From positions 1 through 49,482 of the forward strand of contig NZ_JACVOR010000003.1 of NCBI RefSeq assembly GCF_018882295.1: a stretch of DNA of 49,482 nt. Reading direction: 5' to 3'. The notes under the pieces are model-generated. The model searched no databases, was not told where the DNA came from, and saw only the letters and a list, made by a program, of their open reading frames with translations. This document shows positions 34,940-43,708 of the stretch, one piece after another. The first letter of the stretch is position 1. The number at the start of each line of letters is the position of its first letter. The position numbers and the translations under genes were made by a program. The DNA is from Polynucleobacter sp. 80A-SIGWE (lineage in GTDB: Bacteria > Pseudomonadota > Gammaproteobacteria > Burkholderiales > Burkholderiaceae).

Positions 34940-36463
34940 ATGAAAATTCGCGCACAAATTGGCATGGTTTTAAACCTGGATAAATGTATCGGCTGTCACA
35001 CATGCTCCGTTACTTGCAAGCAGGTTTGGACGAATCGTCCAGGGATGGAGTACGCCTGGTTTAACAACGTAGAAACAAAACCAGGAATCGGTTACCCAAA
35101 AAATTGGGAAGACCAAGAGAAGTGGAAGGGTGGCTGGAAACGTAAGAGCAATGGCAAGATTGAACCCAAACAAGGTGGTAGGTCCAAGATTTGGATGAAC
35201 TTATTTGGGAACCCTAATTTGCCAGAAATCGACGATTACTACGAGCCGTTTACATTTGATTATGAGCATTTACAAAGCGCTCCCGAATCTAAGGCCACTC
35301 CGACTGCTCGCCCAAGAAGCTTGATCACTGGCAAGCGCATGGAGAAGATAGAGTGGGGCCCTAACTGGGAAGAGATTTTGGGCGGTGAATTTGCTAAACG
35401 AAGCAAAGATGCTAACTTTGATCAAATGCAAAAAGACGTATGGGGCCAGTTCGAAAATACATTCATGATGTATATGCCACGTCTGTGTGAACATTGTCTG
35501 AATCCTGCTTGTGTTGCATCTTGCCCATCAGGTTCTATTTACAAACGTGAAGAGGATGGGATTGTTTTAATTGACCAGGATAAATGCCGTGGATGGCGTA
35601 TGTGCGTCTCTGCATGTCCGTATAAAAAGATTTATTACAACTGGAAAAGCGGTAAAGCAGAGAAATGCATTTTCTGCTATCCACGTATTGAGGCGGGTCA
35701 ACCAACAGTCTGTTCGGAAACCTGTGTTGGCCGTATCCGTTATTTAGGTGTCATGCTTTACGATGCCGACCAAATTGAAAGCGCTGCCAGCGTTGAGAAC
35801 GAAAAAGATTTATATAAAGCACAGTTGAAGGTATTTTTGGATCCAAATGATCCAGAAGTACAGAAACAAGCTTTAGCTGACGGCGTGCCTCCATCTTGGG
35901 TGGAGTCTGCCAAAAAGAGTCCTGTATACAAAATGGCGATGGATTGGAAAATTGCATTACCACTTCACCCCGAATATAGAACGCTTCCAATGGTTTGGTA
36001 TGTTCCACCACTTTCCCCGGTTACTGGGGCAGTAGAGGCTGGTTATGTCGGAGTAAATGGCCATATTCCAGATGTGAAGCAGTTACGTATTCCGGTGCAA
36101 TATTTAGCCAATATGTTAACTGCTGGAGATGAGGCTCCGGTGATATCCGCCTTAGAAAAAATGTTGGCAATGAGGGCATGGCAGCGAGATAAGCATGTGG
36201 ATGGCACACGCAATCTAGAGGCATTGAAACAGGCTGGCATCTCTGAGGATCAGGTGGAAGATATGTATCAGACCATGGCGATTGCTAACTATGAAGATCG
36301 CTTTGTCATTCCAACATCGCATCGTGAGTATGCAGAAAATACATTCGATATGAAGGGAAGTTGCGGCTTTACTTTTGGAAACGGATGCTCTGATGGCGAC
36401 TCTGAAGCAAGTCTCTTCGGCGGCACTAAGCGTCGCACCATTCCAATTAAGCCGGCTGTTTAG
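34940..36463 (+). CDS. narH: Respiratory nitrate reductase beta subunit
   Basis: 507 residues. It carries four iron-sulfur clusters as in other NarH proteins: CIGCHTCSVTCKQVW near 16-30, CEHCLNPACVASC near 184-196, CRGWRMCVSAC near 216-226 with Trp replacing a Cys (the [3Fe-4S] site), and CIFCYPR near 243 with CSETCVGR. It passes electrons from NarI heme to NarG. It lies between narG and narJ with a 5-base gap to narJ. Confidence 0.97.
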   Translation: MKIRAQIGMVLNLDKCIGCHTCSVTCKQVWTNRPGMEYAWFNNVETKPGIGYPKNWEDQEKWKGGWKRKSNGKIEPKQGGRSKIWMNLFGNPNLPEIDDYYEPFTFDYEHLQSAPESKATPTARPRSLITGKRMEKIEWGPNWEEILGGEFAKRSKDANFDQMQKDVWGQFENTFMMYMPRLCEHCLNPACVASCPSGSIYKREEDGIVLIDQDKCRGWRMCVSACPYKKIYYNWKSGKAEKCIFCYPRIEAGQPTVCSETCVGRIRYLGVMLYDADQIESAASVENEKDLYKAQLKVFLDPNDPEVQKQALADGVPPSWVESAKKSPVYKMAMDWKIALPLHPEYRTLPMVWYVPPLSPVTGAVEAGYVGVNGHIPDVKQLRIPVQYLANMLTAGDEAPVISALEKMLAMRAWQRDKHVDGTRNLEALKQAGISEDQVEDMYQTMAIANYEDRFVIPTSHREYAENTFDMKGSCGFTFGNGCSDGDSEASLFGGTKRRTIPIKPAV

Positions 36464-36468
36464 GAGAA

Positions 36469-37149
36469 ATGATGAAACATTCACTACCATTACGAGCGCT
36501 TTCTAGATTTCTTCAGTATCCAGATGCAGAGCTTATTCAGCATTCAGCCGAAGTGACTAGTGCGCTATTGGCAATGCCAAAGCTCACTAAAAAGGTTCAT
36601 GCCGGTCTAGTTGATTTTGTTAACCACCTGGAATCTGCAGATTTGTATGACCTGCAGGAAGAATATGTAGAGTGCTTTGATCGAGGTAGGGCGACATCCC
36701 TGCACTTGTTTGAGCATGTTCATGGAGACTCTCGTGAGCGCGGTCAAGCTATGGTCGACTTACTTCAAACTTATAAAGATGGTGGTTTAGAGTTAAGTGC
36801 TAATGAGCTTCCCGATCACTTGTCGGTAATTCTCGAGTTTGCCTCAACACTACCCTTAGATCAGTCCAAGCAATTTATTGGGGAAATGGCCCATATCTTG
36901 AATGCCGTCTACTCCACTTTAGTTGCTCGTAACAACCGCTACGCATGGTTGATAGCTGCAGCTATAGAGTTCTCCGGTGAAAAATTCAAAATTGTTGAAT
37001 TGAAGATTGAGGAAGAGTCTATGGATGAAGAGTGGGCAGAGCCTCCAGCATTTGGCGGATGCTCAACCCGTGGCCAATCCAAACCTGGTGAAGAGCAACC
37101 GCTTCAATTTGTCAAACGTGCGAAAGAGTTCAAAGGAGTTCAACCATGA
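36469..37149 (+). CDS. narJ: Nitrate reductase assembly chaperone
   Basis: 226 residues, mostly helical and acidic. The NarJ pattern includes LSRFLQYPDAEL near 12-23, DLQEEYVECFDRGRATSLHLFEHVHGDSRERGQAM near 56-90 (given here as family landmarks in two parts: YVECFDRG and HLFEHVHGDSRERG) and a C terminus with WAEPPAFGGC. NarJ inserts the Mo cofactor into NarG and is not part of the final enzyme. It overlaps narI by four bases (ATGA). Confidence 0.94.
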   Translation: MMKHSLPLRALSRFLQYPDAELIQHSAEVTSALLAMPKLTKKVHAGLVDFVNHLESADLYDLQEEYVECFDRGRATSLHLFEHVHGDSRERGQAMVDLLQTYKDGGLELSANELPDHLSVILEFASTLPLDQSKQFIGEMAHILNAVYSTLVARNNRYAWLIAAAIEFSGEKFKIVELKIEEESMDEEWAEPPAFGGCSTRGQSKPGEEQPLQFVKRAKEFKGVQP

Positions 37150-37847
37150 GCTATCTAGATACATTTATTTTTGGAATTTATCCTTACATTTGCCTTGCGG
37201 TATTTTTTGTAGGAAGTCTTATTCGGTTTGATAGGGATCAGTACACCTGGAAAAGCGACTCAAGCCAATTATTACGTAAGAAACAATTGCGCATAGGCAG
37301 CATCTTCTTTCATATTGGCGTACTCTTTTTATTCTTTGGCCACTTCTTTGGCATGCTGACACCACATTTCTTGTATGAGCCATTTATTACTGCCGGACAA
37401 AAGCAGGTTATGGCAATGGCAAGTGGTGGCATCGCTGGCGTATTTGGATTTATTGGATTAACCATTCTTTTACATAGACGTTTGACCGACGATCGAATCC
37501 GTATTACTTCAAAGCCAAGTGATATTTTGATTGTTGTAGTGCTCTGGTTGCAGTTATTGCTCGGTTTAGCAACCATTCCTCTATCTGGCCAACATTTAGA
37601 TGGTTCGGTCATGATGAAGCTGGCAGGCTGGGCTCAACATATAGTCACCTTACGTGGTGGAGCTGTTGAGTTATTAAGTGGGGTAGATTGGGTATTTAAA
37701 TTGCACATGTTCTTAGGTATGACAATCTTCTTAATATTCCCATTTACTCGCCTAGTCCATGTTTGGAGCGGGTTTGCATCCATCACCTATCTGGTAAGAC
37801 CATATCAAATTGTACGTAGTAGAAAATTCGGTATGGGTCGTAAGTAA
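37146..37847 (+). CDS. narI: Nitrate reductase gamma subunit, diheme cytochrome b
   Basis: 233 residues with five membrane helices. Heme-ligand histidines are expected in FFHIGVLFLFFGHFFGM (helix 2, near 55-72) and in KLHMFLGMTIFLIFPFTRLVH (helix 5: the His of LHMF and of RLVH). It oxidises quinol at the periplasmic side and passes electrons to NarH. It starts within the narJ stop. A carbonic anhydrase gene follows directly. Confidence 0.96.
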   Translation: MSYLDTFIFGIYPYICLAVFFVGSLIRFDRDQYTWKSDSSQLLRKKQLRIGSIFFHIGVLFLFFGHFFGMLTPHFLYEPFITAGQKQVMAMASGGIAGVFGFIGLTILLHRRLTDDRIRITSKPSDILIVVVLWLQLLLGLATIPLSGQHLDGSVMMKLAGWAQHIVTLRGGAVELLSGVDWVFKLHMFLGMTIFLIFPFTRLVHVWSGFASITYLVRPYQIVRSRKFGMGRK

Positions 37848-37866
37848 ACGATGAGAGCAATTGACG

Positions 37867-38541
37867 ATGCCAGATGAGTTATTGGATCGACTGCGCAAAT
37901 TTCGGACAGAATATTTCCCGGCGCATCGCCAAGAATTTACAAGCCTTATTCAAAATGGGCAGACACCTAAAACCTTATTTTTAGGTTGTTCTGATTCCAG
38001 AATTGTTCCATATTTACTTACCGGAACGGGGCCTGGGGACTTGTTTATTTTGCGCAATGTAGGCGCCATTGTTCCACCTTACGATGGCTCCTATGGTATT
38101 CATGGGACGGCTGCAGGAATTGAATTTGCAGTAATGCAACTAAAGGTCAGTCGAATTGTTGTATGTGGACATAGTCATTGTGGGGCAGTCAGGTCAGCTT
38201 ATGAAGGGGTGCCAGAAGAGGCGATTAATTTAAGTGCTTGGCTTGAATTAATTGATGAGGCACTTTTGCCGGTCTGCCAAACCCCTGAGGCACTCCGAAG
38301 GGTGGAGCAACGCTCAGTCATCTTGCAGCTAGAACGTTTAATGGAATACCCAATGGTTCGCTCACAAGTTGAAAACAAGGAGTTAACCCTTCACGGTTGG
38401 TATTACGTAATTGAAGAGGGTGAAGTGCAGGTATTTGATGTAACTGAAGGAAAGTTTATCCCGGCGCACCATGCAGATAACTGCGGAACTGGGCCTTACG
38501 CTGATGATCATTTTGATGGAGATCCAAAACATGTCGAATAA
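37867..38541 (+). CDS. Beta-class carbonic anhydrase
   Basis: 224 residues from ATG 37867; a TTG two codons upstream is possible. Zinc ligands are Cys41 in CSDSR (with the Asp43-Arg45 dyad), and His102 and Cys105 in CGHSHCGAV. It interconverts CO2 and bicarbonate. It starts 19 bases after narI in the same direction and its end overlaps the nitroreductase gene, so it looks like part of the nar operon. Bicarbonate supply for carboxylation or pH control during nitrate respiration are possible reasons (inference). Confidence 0.95.
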   Translation: MPDELLDRLRKFRTEYFPAHRQEFTSLIQNGQTPKTLFLGCSDSRIVPYLLTGTGPGDLFILRNVGAIVPPYDGSYGIHGTAAGIEFAVMQLKVSRIVVCGHSHCGAVRSAYEGVPEEAINLSAWLELIDEALLPVCQTPEALRRVEQRSVILQLERLMEYPMVRSQVENKELTLHGWYYVIEEGEVQVFDVTEGKFIPAHHADNCGTGPYADDHFDGDPKHVE

Positions 38542-39121
38542 CCAGACTGCAGAAATGGCGGCAGCATTAATTAGCTCAAGACAATCATTTTTGCCTAAAA
38601 GGCTATTTCAGCCTGGGCCTACCCCAGAGCAATTGGAAACTATTTTTTCGATGGCTGCGACGGCGCCTGATCATAATTTGACTCGTCCGTGGCGTTTTGT
38701 TATCTGCCCTCTTGAGTGCAGGGGGTTATTAGCGGACGCCTTTGCAAAATCATTGCTTGAGCGGGACCCGGGCGCAACTGAGCAACAAGTTCAGGACGCC
38801 ATGGTTAAAGCCCATAGAGCACCTTTGGTAATGCTAGCAATTGTGAATGCTAGAGGTACGGATTCAGAAGTTCCACCTAGCGAACGAATTATTTCTGCTG
38901 GATGTGCCATACAGAACGTCTTTTTAATTTCCCATGCTATGGGATTTGGTGCAAGTCCAACAAGTGGTAAATCAATGTATATGAAGCCGGTAAGGGAGCT
39001 ATTTGGCCTTCAAGATTACGAGGATCCATTGTGTTTTATTAATATAGGCACCCCAGATAGATCCACCCCTCCAAAGTCACGTATGGTCCCCTCCGAATTT
39101 GTGACTACCTTGGAGTTCTAA
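38531..39121 (+). CDS. Nitroreductase-family flavoprotein
   Basis: 196 residues from ATG 38531, which overlaps the carbonic anhydrase end by 11 bases; an upstream in-frame ATG at 38471 would overlap by 71 and is less likely. Landmarks are SSRQSFLPKRLF near 13 and AATAPDHNLTRPWRFVIC near 38-55, the FMN-contact motif of the family, plus a C-terminal CFINIGTPDR. The group uses NAD(P)H and FMN to reduce nitro, quinone or flavin substrates; the substrate here is unknown. It is probably co-transcribed with nar. Confidence 0.9.
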   Translation: MSNNQTAEMAAALISSRQSFLPKRLFQPGPTPEQLETIFSMAATAPDHNLTRPWRFVICPLECRGLLADAFAKSLLERDPGATEQQVQDAMVKAHRAPLVMLAIVNARGTDSEVPPSERIISAGCAIQNVFLISHAMGFGASPTSGKSMYMKPVRELFGLQDYEDPLCFINIGTPDRSTPPKSRMVPSEFVTTLEF

Positions 39122-39189
39122 GCGCCTAATTAACTAATAACCTAAACAAATATAGCTTGAATATTGATTTCTGCTAAATTCTCTAATAT

Positions 39190-39738
39190 ATGAGTAATCG
39201 TTGGGAAAGCTATCTATCTAGACTTAAAAAGTACATCCCACCAGATCCTTATGGATTTTCTTGGTTAGAAATCCTTAGGATTTGCTTTGGGGTAGATGTG
39301 CTGATCATTGCTGTTGTGATGTTTAATGAGCTAGTTGGCGTACCTGAGCAAGCGGTGCCTATCAATGCTGCTTTTTTGGTGATGGCGCTGATGATTTTTC
39401 TAATGCCATCTAGCCCGATGTTTCATCCTAAGGCAATTATCGAAGGCAACGTGGTTTCTGCATTACTGGCTGCAGCCAGCGCCTCTATCTTCCCTTCGCC
39501 ATTTGTGGGAATGCCAGCAGCGGTTGTCGCTTCAGCTTTAGCTATGTATAGTTTAAAGTGCTTTAGCCCAACAGCTTTATTACTGGCAATGTTTATCGCC
39601 GCTGGAAATATTAGTAGCTATTACTTTGCGATCTATCCTATTTTTGCGGACTCGTTAGTCCTGGTTGCCGCTGCATATCTGTACGGAAAATTAACCAAGA
39701 AACCCTACCCGATTAAGGAACTTAGCAAACAGGGTTAA
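39190..39738 (+). CDS. HPP-family membrane protein
   Basis: 182 residues with about four to five membrane helices. The HPP-family pattern is visible: PPDPYGFSW before TM1, then PSSPMFHPKAIIEGNVVSALLAA near 74-95 (family motif written P-x5-HPKxxxxGN), then ALAMYSLKCFSPTALLLAM near 117-135. Plant and cyanobacterial HPP proteins have been linked to nitrite transport. Its place after narGHJI suggests the same cargo here (inference). It is monocistronic or the last gene of the nar block. Confidence 0.85.
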   Translation: MSNRWESYLSRLKKYIPPDPYGFSWLEILRICFGVDVLIIAVVMFNELVGVPEQAVPINAAFLVMALMIFLMPSSPMFHPKAIIEGNVVSALLAAASASIFPSPFVGMPAAVVASALAMYSLKCFSPTALLLAMFIAAGNISSYYFAIYPIFADSLVLVAAAYLYGKLTKKPYPIKELSKQG

Positions 39739-39833
39739 AAGCAACGCAACATATGTAATTTAGATTAAGTCCTAGTCTTGGGATGCGCTTTAAATTACCT
39801 CAATGCAGTATTTTTGACTAAGTGGGGGTGTGT

Positions 39834-40049
39834 ATGGGAAAGAAAGATTCTTGCCCGTTGGACGGAAGCTGGACTCGCGATCATTGCACGGCATATAACG
39901 ATCGTAAAAAGCATCAAACTCTGTCTGAGTGTGTGCATAGAGATAATTGCACTAATTTTAGGAAAATTATAGAGTCTGATCTGGATGAGTCAGTATCAAG
40001 TTCAAAAAAAATTTTATTAAATGGAATTCCTAATATTTTTGAGGATTAA
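39834..40049 (+). CDS. Small Cys-containing hypothetical protein
   Basis: 71 residues from ATG 39834, chosen for the GGGGG tract just upstream. Four Cys (about residues 7, 18, 33 and 39) lie in the first half, as CPLDGSWTRDHC and ECVHRDNC, spaced so that they could bind a metal or form disulfides. The second half is acidic then hydrophobic. No signal peptide is visible. I do not recognise it. It follows the HPP gene by 95 bases. Confidence 0.45.
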   Translation: MGKKDSCPLDGSWTRDHCTAYNDRKKHQTLSECVHRDNCTNFRKIIESDLDESVSSSKKILLNGIPNIFED

Positions 40050-40557
40050 TTTCTTTTTTGGAGGCATTAATCGATACACTTGAAAACGCAAAATCTCCAA
40101 TCTGAAATTAAACTACGAGAACCTTTAAATTTAGTTGGGTTATTTATCTAGGCGTTGCTTTGACTAAGGTTTAAGCTTCAAAAGACTTCGCAAATACCCA
40201 AATCTACAATAGAAGGACAGCTATTGCTAGATTAAGCGATCACATATTGGCCATTGAATTCTTATTATCAATGTTGTGTTTTTTGGATTTATCTTCTGCT
40301 ACCAATAATGCATTTTTAGTTTATTTAATTTTTTTACTGCCTGAAGATCATTATTCATTATATATTAATATATAATGAATAATGATCCAAGGAAAAGCAA
40401 AGTAGACAAAAAGCGAGAGTTAACTTTGATTGAGTTGATCTCCTATGAAATGGGTAATTAAATCGCTATTTGACAACCAAAAGGAGCATCATTAAGGGAC
40501 ACATCTCGTTTACTTAAGTTTATTGATGGTTCGCAAAATATAAACCTAGATTCAAAT
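40050..40557. other. 508-bp AT-rich intergenic region
   Basis: No gene is visible. The region contains the perfect 42-bp palindrome at 40346-40387 and otherwise AT-rich sequence. The promoter of the exporter operon should lie near its right end, but I cannot place it with confidence. Confidence 0.5.
40346..40387. repeat. Perfect 42-bp palindrome
   Basis: Bases 40346-40366 are the exact reverse complement of 40367-40387, with no spacer. Both ends are GATC and the centre is AT only (TATATTAATATA). It could act as a bidirectional terminator, a cruciform, or a dimer of a protein site. Only one copy was seen in the window. Confidence 0.9.
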
Positions 40558-41715
40558 ATGAATACCACCATTAAATTAAAAGAACTTTTTAGTTCACTGC
40601 TGCTCCGAATGCGTGAATTGAACATTACCCGCCGTCAATTACTGATGGGTCTCACGCTTACATTTTTATTAGTCGTATTTGGATTTGTTGTTCTAAATTC
40701 TGGGCCTTTAGCGTCCACAAAAGTGACGACTATTAAAGTTAGCGATCAATCGCTTGCACCCACACTATTTGGAGTGGGAACAATTGAAGCGAGGCGGTCA
40801 TATTTGATGGGACCAGTAGTTGCTGGACGCGTTTCAAACGTATATGTAGATGTAGGCAATTTGGTTAAAGAGGGTCAACTACTTGCCGAGATGGATTCTA
40901 TTGATCTGAATCAGAGAATGATTGCTGCTGAGGCACAAGTGACTGATGCAAAGGCACGCTTACTGCTGGCTTCTGAAACGTACAAGCGATATGTGGAGTT
41001 GGGAAAGAAAAATTTTATTAGCCCAATTGTTGTTGAAGGCAAGTCACAGGAACTCAATTCAGCAAAAGCGATTGTTCAAAAAACAACTGCTGATTTGGCT
41101 GGGCTTAAACAACAAGAGCTTAATATTAAATTAAGGGCTCCAGTAGATGGGATCATTACATCTAGAGATGCCGAGCCAGGCTCAACTGTTATTGCTGGTC
41201 AGGCGGTTTTAAAATTAATCGACCCAACGAGCCTATGGATTAAGACGCGTTTTGACCAAGGTAAGTCAATGGGATTAGCCGTTGGCTTAGATGCAAATGT
41301 GATATTGCGCTCTAATCCACATCACCCAATCTCGGGCAAGGTAGTTCGCGTTGAGATGCTCAGTGATAGTGTCGCGGAAGAACGCATTGCCCAAATTGAA
41401 ATGATAGATATGCCCAAGACTGTTTCAATTGGGGAGATGGCAGAAGTGACATTGCAATTAGCCTCTAGTGAATATGGCCTTAGCTTGCCCAATGCAAGCA
41501 TTAAAAAGAGGGGTGATGAAACTGGGGTATGGGTGCTCAAGGATGGCAAGCCCCATTTTGCTCGGGTACAAATTGGACAAAACGGCTTAAATGGTCAAGT
41601 GGTTATTCTGAGTGGACTTAAGAGTGGTGATGAAGTTGTTCTCTATAGCGATGCTGAAATTAAAGAAGGGCAGCGTATTAAGGTGGTTGATTCTTTATTG
41701 AAGAAAACGCCGTGA
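40558..41715 (+). CDS. HlyD/DevB-type membrane-fusion protein
   Basis: 385 residues. One N-terminal membrane anchor (about 29-48) is followed by the lipoyl-like halves GRVSNVYVDVGNLVKEGQLL near 90-109 and LRAPVDGIITSRDAEPGS near 199-216, a coiled-coil hairpin between them, and a beta-barrel domain. It links an inner-membrane transporter to the envelope or an outer-membrane channel. Its stop overlaps the permease start (GTGA). No TolC-like gene is adjacent. No clear ribosome site precedes the start. Confidence 0.9.
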   Translation: MNTTIKLKELFSSLLLRMRELNITRRQLLMGLTLTFLLVVFGFVVLNSGPLASTKVTTIKVSDQSLAPTLFGVGTIEARRSYLMGPVVAGRVSNVYVDVGNLVKEGQLLAEMDSIDLNQRMIAAEAQVTDAKARLLLASETYKRYVELGKKNFISPIVVEGKSQELNSAKAIVQKTTADLAGLKQQELNIKLRAPVDGIITSRDAEPGSTVIAGQAVLKLIDPTSLWIKTRFDQGKSMGLAVGLDANVILRSNPHHPISGKVVRVEMLSDSVAEERIAQIEMIDMPKTVSIGEMAEVTLQLASSEYGLSLPNASIKKRGDETGVWVLKDGKPHFARVQIGQNGLNGQVVILSGLKSGDEVVLYSDAEIKEGQRIKVVDSLLKKTP

Positions 41716-42902
41716 TTAGCCTAGCGGGTCGTGACATTGCGCATTCTTGGGGTAAGTTTGCTCTAACGGGATTGGGTCTCGGACTGCTAATCGGTGTCAC
41801 TCTAACAATGGCAGGGGTATATCGAGGCATGGTGGATGATGCCATGGCCCTACTAAACAATAGTGGTGCAGATCTTTGGGTGGTACAAAAAGATACCCAA
41901 GGCCCTTATGCTGAAGCATCCAGTATTCGAGATGATTACGTCAGGGGCGTGTTGGGGATGCCGGGCGTTGCACGCGCAGCTAACATCACCTATCTCACAA
42001 TGCAGGTTCGTAAAGGGCAGAGTGACACTAGAGCCATGGTGGTTGGGGTGGAAAGTGGGCAGCTTGGTGAGCCGGCTTATTTGATTTCTGGTCGACACAT
42101 AGTCCAATCACACTATGAAGCTTTAGCAGATATCAAAACGGGGTTTGAGCTAAACGACCTGATTCAAATTAAGCGCCATCAGTATCGGGTAGTAGGTTTA
42201 ACTCGCCGTATGGTTTCATCGGGCGGCGATCCAATGGTATTCATTCCGATTAAAGATGCACAAGAGGCGCAATTTCTAAAGGACAACGATGCGATTCTGA
42301 ATGATCGCGCCAGAAATACAGCTAATCCAAGTTTGAATCGCCCCATTCCTGGGTTATTGGATGCTATTACGGCATCGCAATCTACCAATCATAGCGTTAA
42401 TGCCATCCTTGTTCAAATCCAAGAGGGAAGAACTCCGGAGGAGGTGGCTAAACCAATCCGTCGCTGGAAACATCTTGAGGTGTATACAAGAGCGCAGATG
42501 GAAGAAATCCTTGTTGCCAAGTTGATTGCAAATTCTGCGAAACAAATTGGTATGTTTCTAGTGATCTTGGCGGTAGTAAGCGCTGCCATTGTGGCTTTCA
42601 TTATCTACACCATGACCCTAGGAAAGATAAGGGAGATTGCGGTGTTGAAATTGATTGGTACTCAAAATAGTACTATTGCCAGCATGATCTTGCAGCAAGC
42701 CCTTGGCTTGGGGTTAATTGGCTTTATTGTGGGAAAAACTTCCGCTACTTTTTGGGCGCCGCTATTTCCAAAGTATGTTTTATTAGAGCCTGTAGATGCA
42801 ATCATCGGATTCATTTTAGTGATGGTCATTTGCGCTCTAGCTAGTACCTTGGCGATTAGAGCTGCTTTGCTGGTAGATCCTGCCCAAGCGATTGGAGGCT
42901 GA
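41712..42902 (+). CDS. FtsX/DevC-like ABC transporter permease
   Basis: 396 residues starting at GTG 41712, within the stop of the adaptor gene. The layout is one N-terminal membrane helix (about 14-36), a large periplasmic domain, then three C-terminal helices (about 280-305, 325-350, 365-390) with the FtsX/MacB pattern (REIAVLKLIGTQNSTIASMILQ, shown in part as AVLKLIGTQ). Such permeases move lipids, peptides or siderophores out of the inner membrane rather than importing. With the genes on either side it forms a DevBCA-like exporter. Confidence 0.9.
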   Translation: MISLAGRDIAHSWGKFALTGLGLGLLIGVTLTMAGVYRGMVDDAMALLNNSGADLWVVQKDTQGPYAEASSIRDDYVRGVLGMPGVARAANITYLTMQVRKGQSDTRAMVVGVESGQLGEPAYLISGRHIVQSHYEALADIKTGFELNDLIQIKRHQYRVVGLTRRMVSSGGDPMVFIPIKDAQEAQFLKDNDAILNDRARNTANPSLNRPIPGLLDAITASQSTNHSVNAILVQIQEGRTPEEVAKPIRRWKHLEVYTRAQMEEILVAKLIANSAKQIGMFLVILAVVSAAIVAFIIYTMTLGKIREIAVLKLIGTQNSTIASMILQQALGLGLIGFIVGKTSATFWAPLFPKYVLLEPVDAIIGFILVMVICALASTLAIRAALLVDPAQAIGG

Positions 42903-42903
42903 T

Positions 42904-43596
42904 ATGAGTACATACAGCATTCAATTAGAGGGGCTTCGAAAAACTTATGGGCAAGGCGACGCCGCTGTAGATGCCCTGAAAAATGTCAATATGCAAATTG
43001 CTCCAGGTGAAGTGGTGGGGCTTATTGGCCCATCTGGATCCGGAAAAAGTACGCTACTGAAATGTCTAGGTGCAGTCATTGAGCCCACTGCAGGTCGCAT
43101 GACTTTGGGTGGTGAGGTGATTTACGAGAATGGCTGGAAGATTAAAGACCTAAGAGCCCTGAGAAGAGACAAAATTGGCTTTATTTTTCAGGCGCCATAC
43201 TTAATACCCTTTCTGAACGTGACGGATAATGTGGCGCTTTTACCCATGCTTGCGGGAGTACCAAACAACATTGCTAGAGCGCGCGCTAAGGAGTTGCTAG
43301 AGGCTTTGGATGTTGCACATAGGGCTAATGCAAGCCCATCAGAATTATCTGGGGGTGAGCAACAACGAGTTTCCATTGCAAGAGCTTTGGCAAATAGACC
43401 CCCAGTGATTTTGGCTGATGAACCTACTGCGCCTCTAGATAGCGAGAGGGCTCTAGGGGTAATGGGAATCTTAAATCAAATGGCCAGTCAATATCAGACT
43501 GCGATTATTGTGGTTACCCATGATGAAAAAATCATTCCTTTATTTAAGCGGATTTACGCTATTAGAGATGGGCAAACTATTGAGGAATCTAGATAG
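42904..43596 (+). CDS. ABC transporter ATP-binding protein, LolD/DevA-like
   Basis: 230 residues from ATG 42904, which has GGAGG upstream; an in-frame start four codons earlier overlaps the permease. Walker A is GPSGSGKS near 43-50, Q-loop FQAPYLIP, signature LSGGEQQR near 144, Walker B VILADEPTAPLDS near 164-176, and the H-loop VVTHD. It powers the permease encoded one base upstream. The D-loop reads PTAPLDS instead of the usual PTGNLDS. It is the last clear host gene before the phage-like block. Confidence 0.95.
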   Translation: MSTYSIQLEGLRKTYGQGDAAVDALKNVNMQIAPGEVVGLIGPSGSGKSTLLKCLGAVIEPTAGRMTLGGEVIYENGWKIKDLRALRRDKIGFIFQAPYLIPFLNVTDNVALLPMLAGVPNNIARARAKELLEALDVAHRANASPSELSGGEQQRVSIARALANRPPVILADEPTAPLDSERALGVMGILNQMASQYQTAIIVVTHDEKIIPLFKRIYAIRDGQTIEESR

Positions 43597-43708
43597 GAGT
43601 TCATTACCAATTTACCGGTCACGAAAATCTGCTTTTGATTGAAATACTGTATCGATTATTTGTCTTAAATAAATCCGCTCCTTAGAGTTTGGGCTTTATA
43701 ACTATTAT

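Noticed and set aside
38471..38530. Upstream start for the nitroreductase gene
   Set aside because: It would overlap the carbonic anhydrase by 71 bases and adds residues unlike the family. ATG 38531 fits better.
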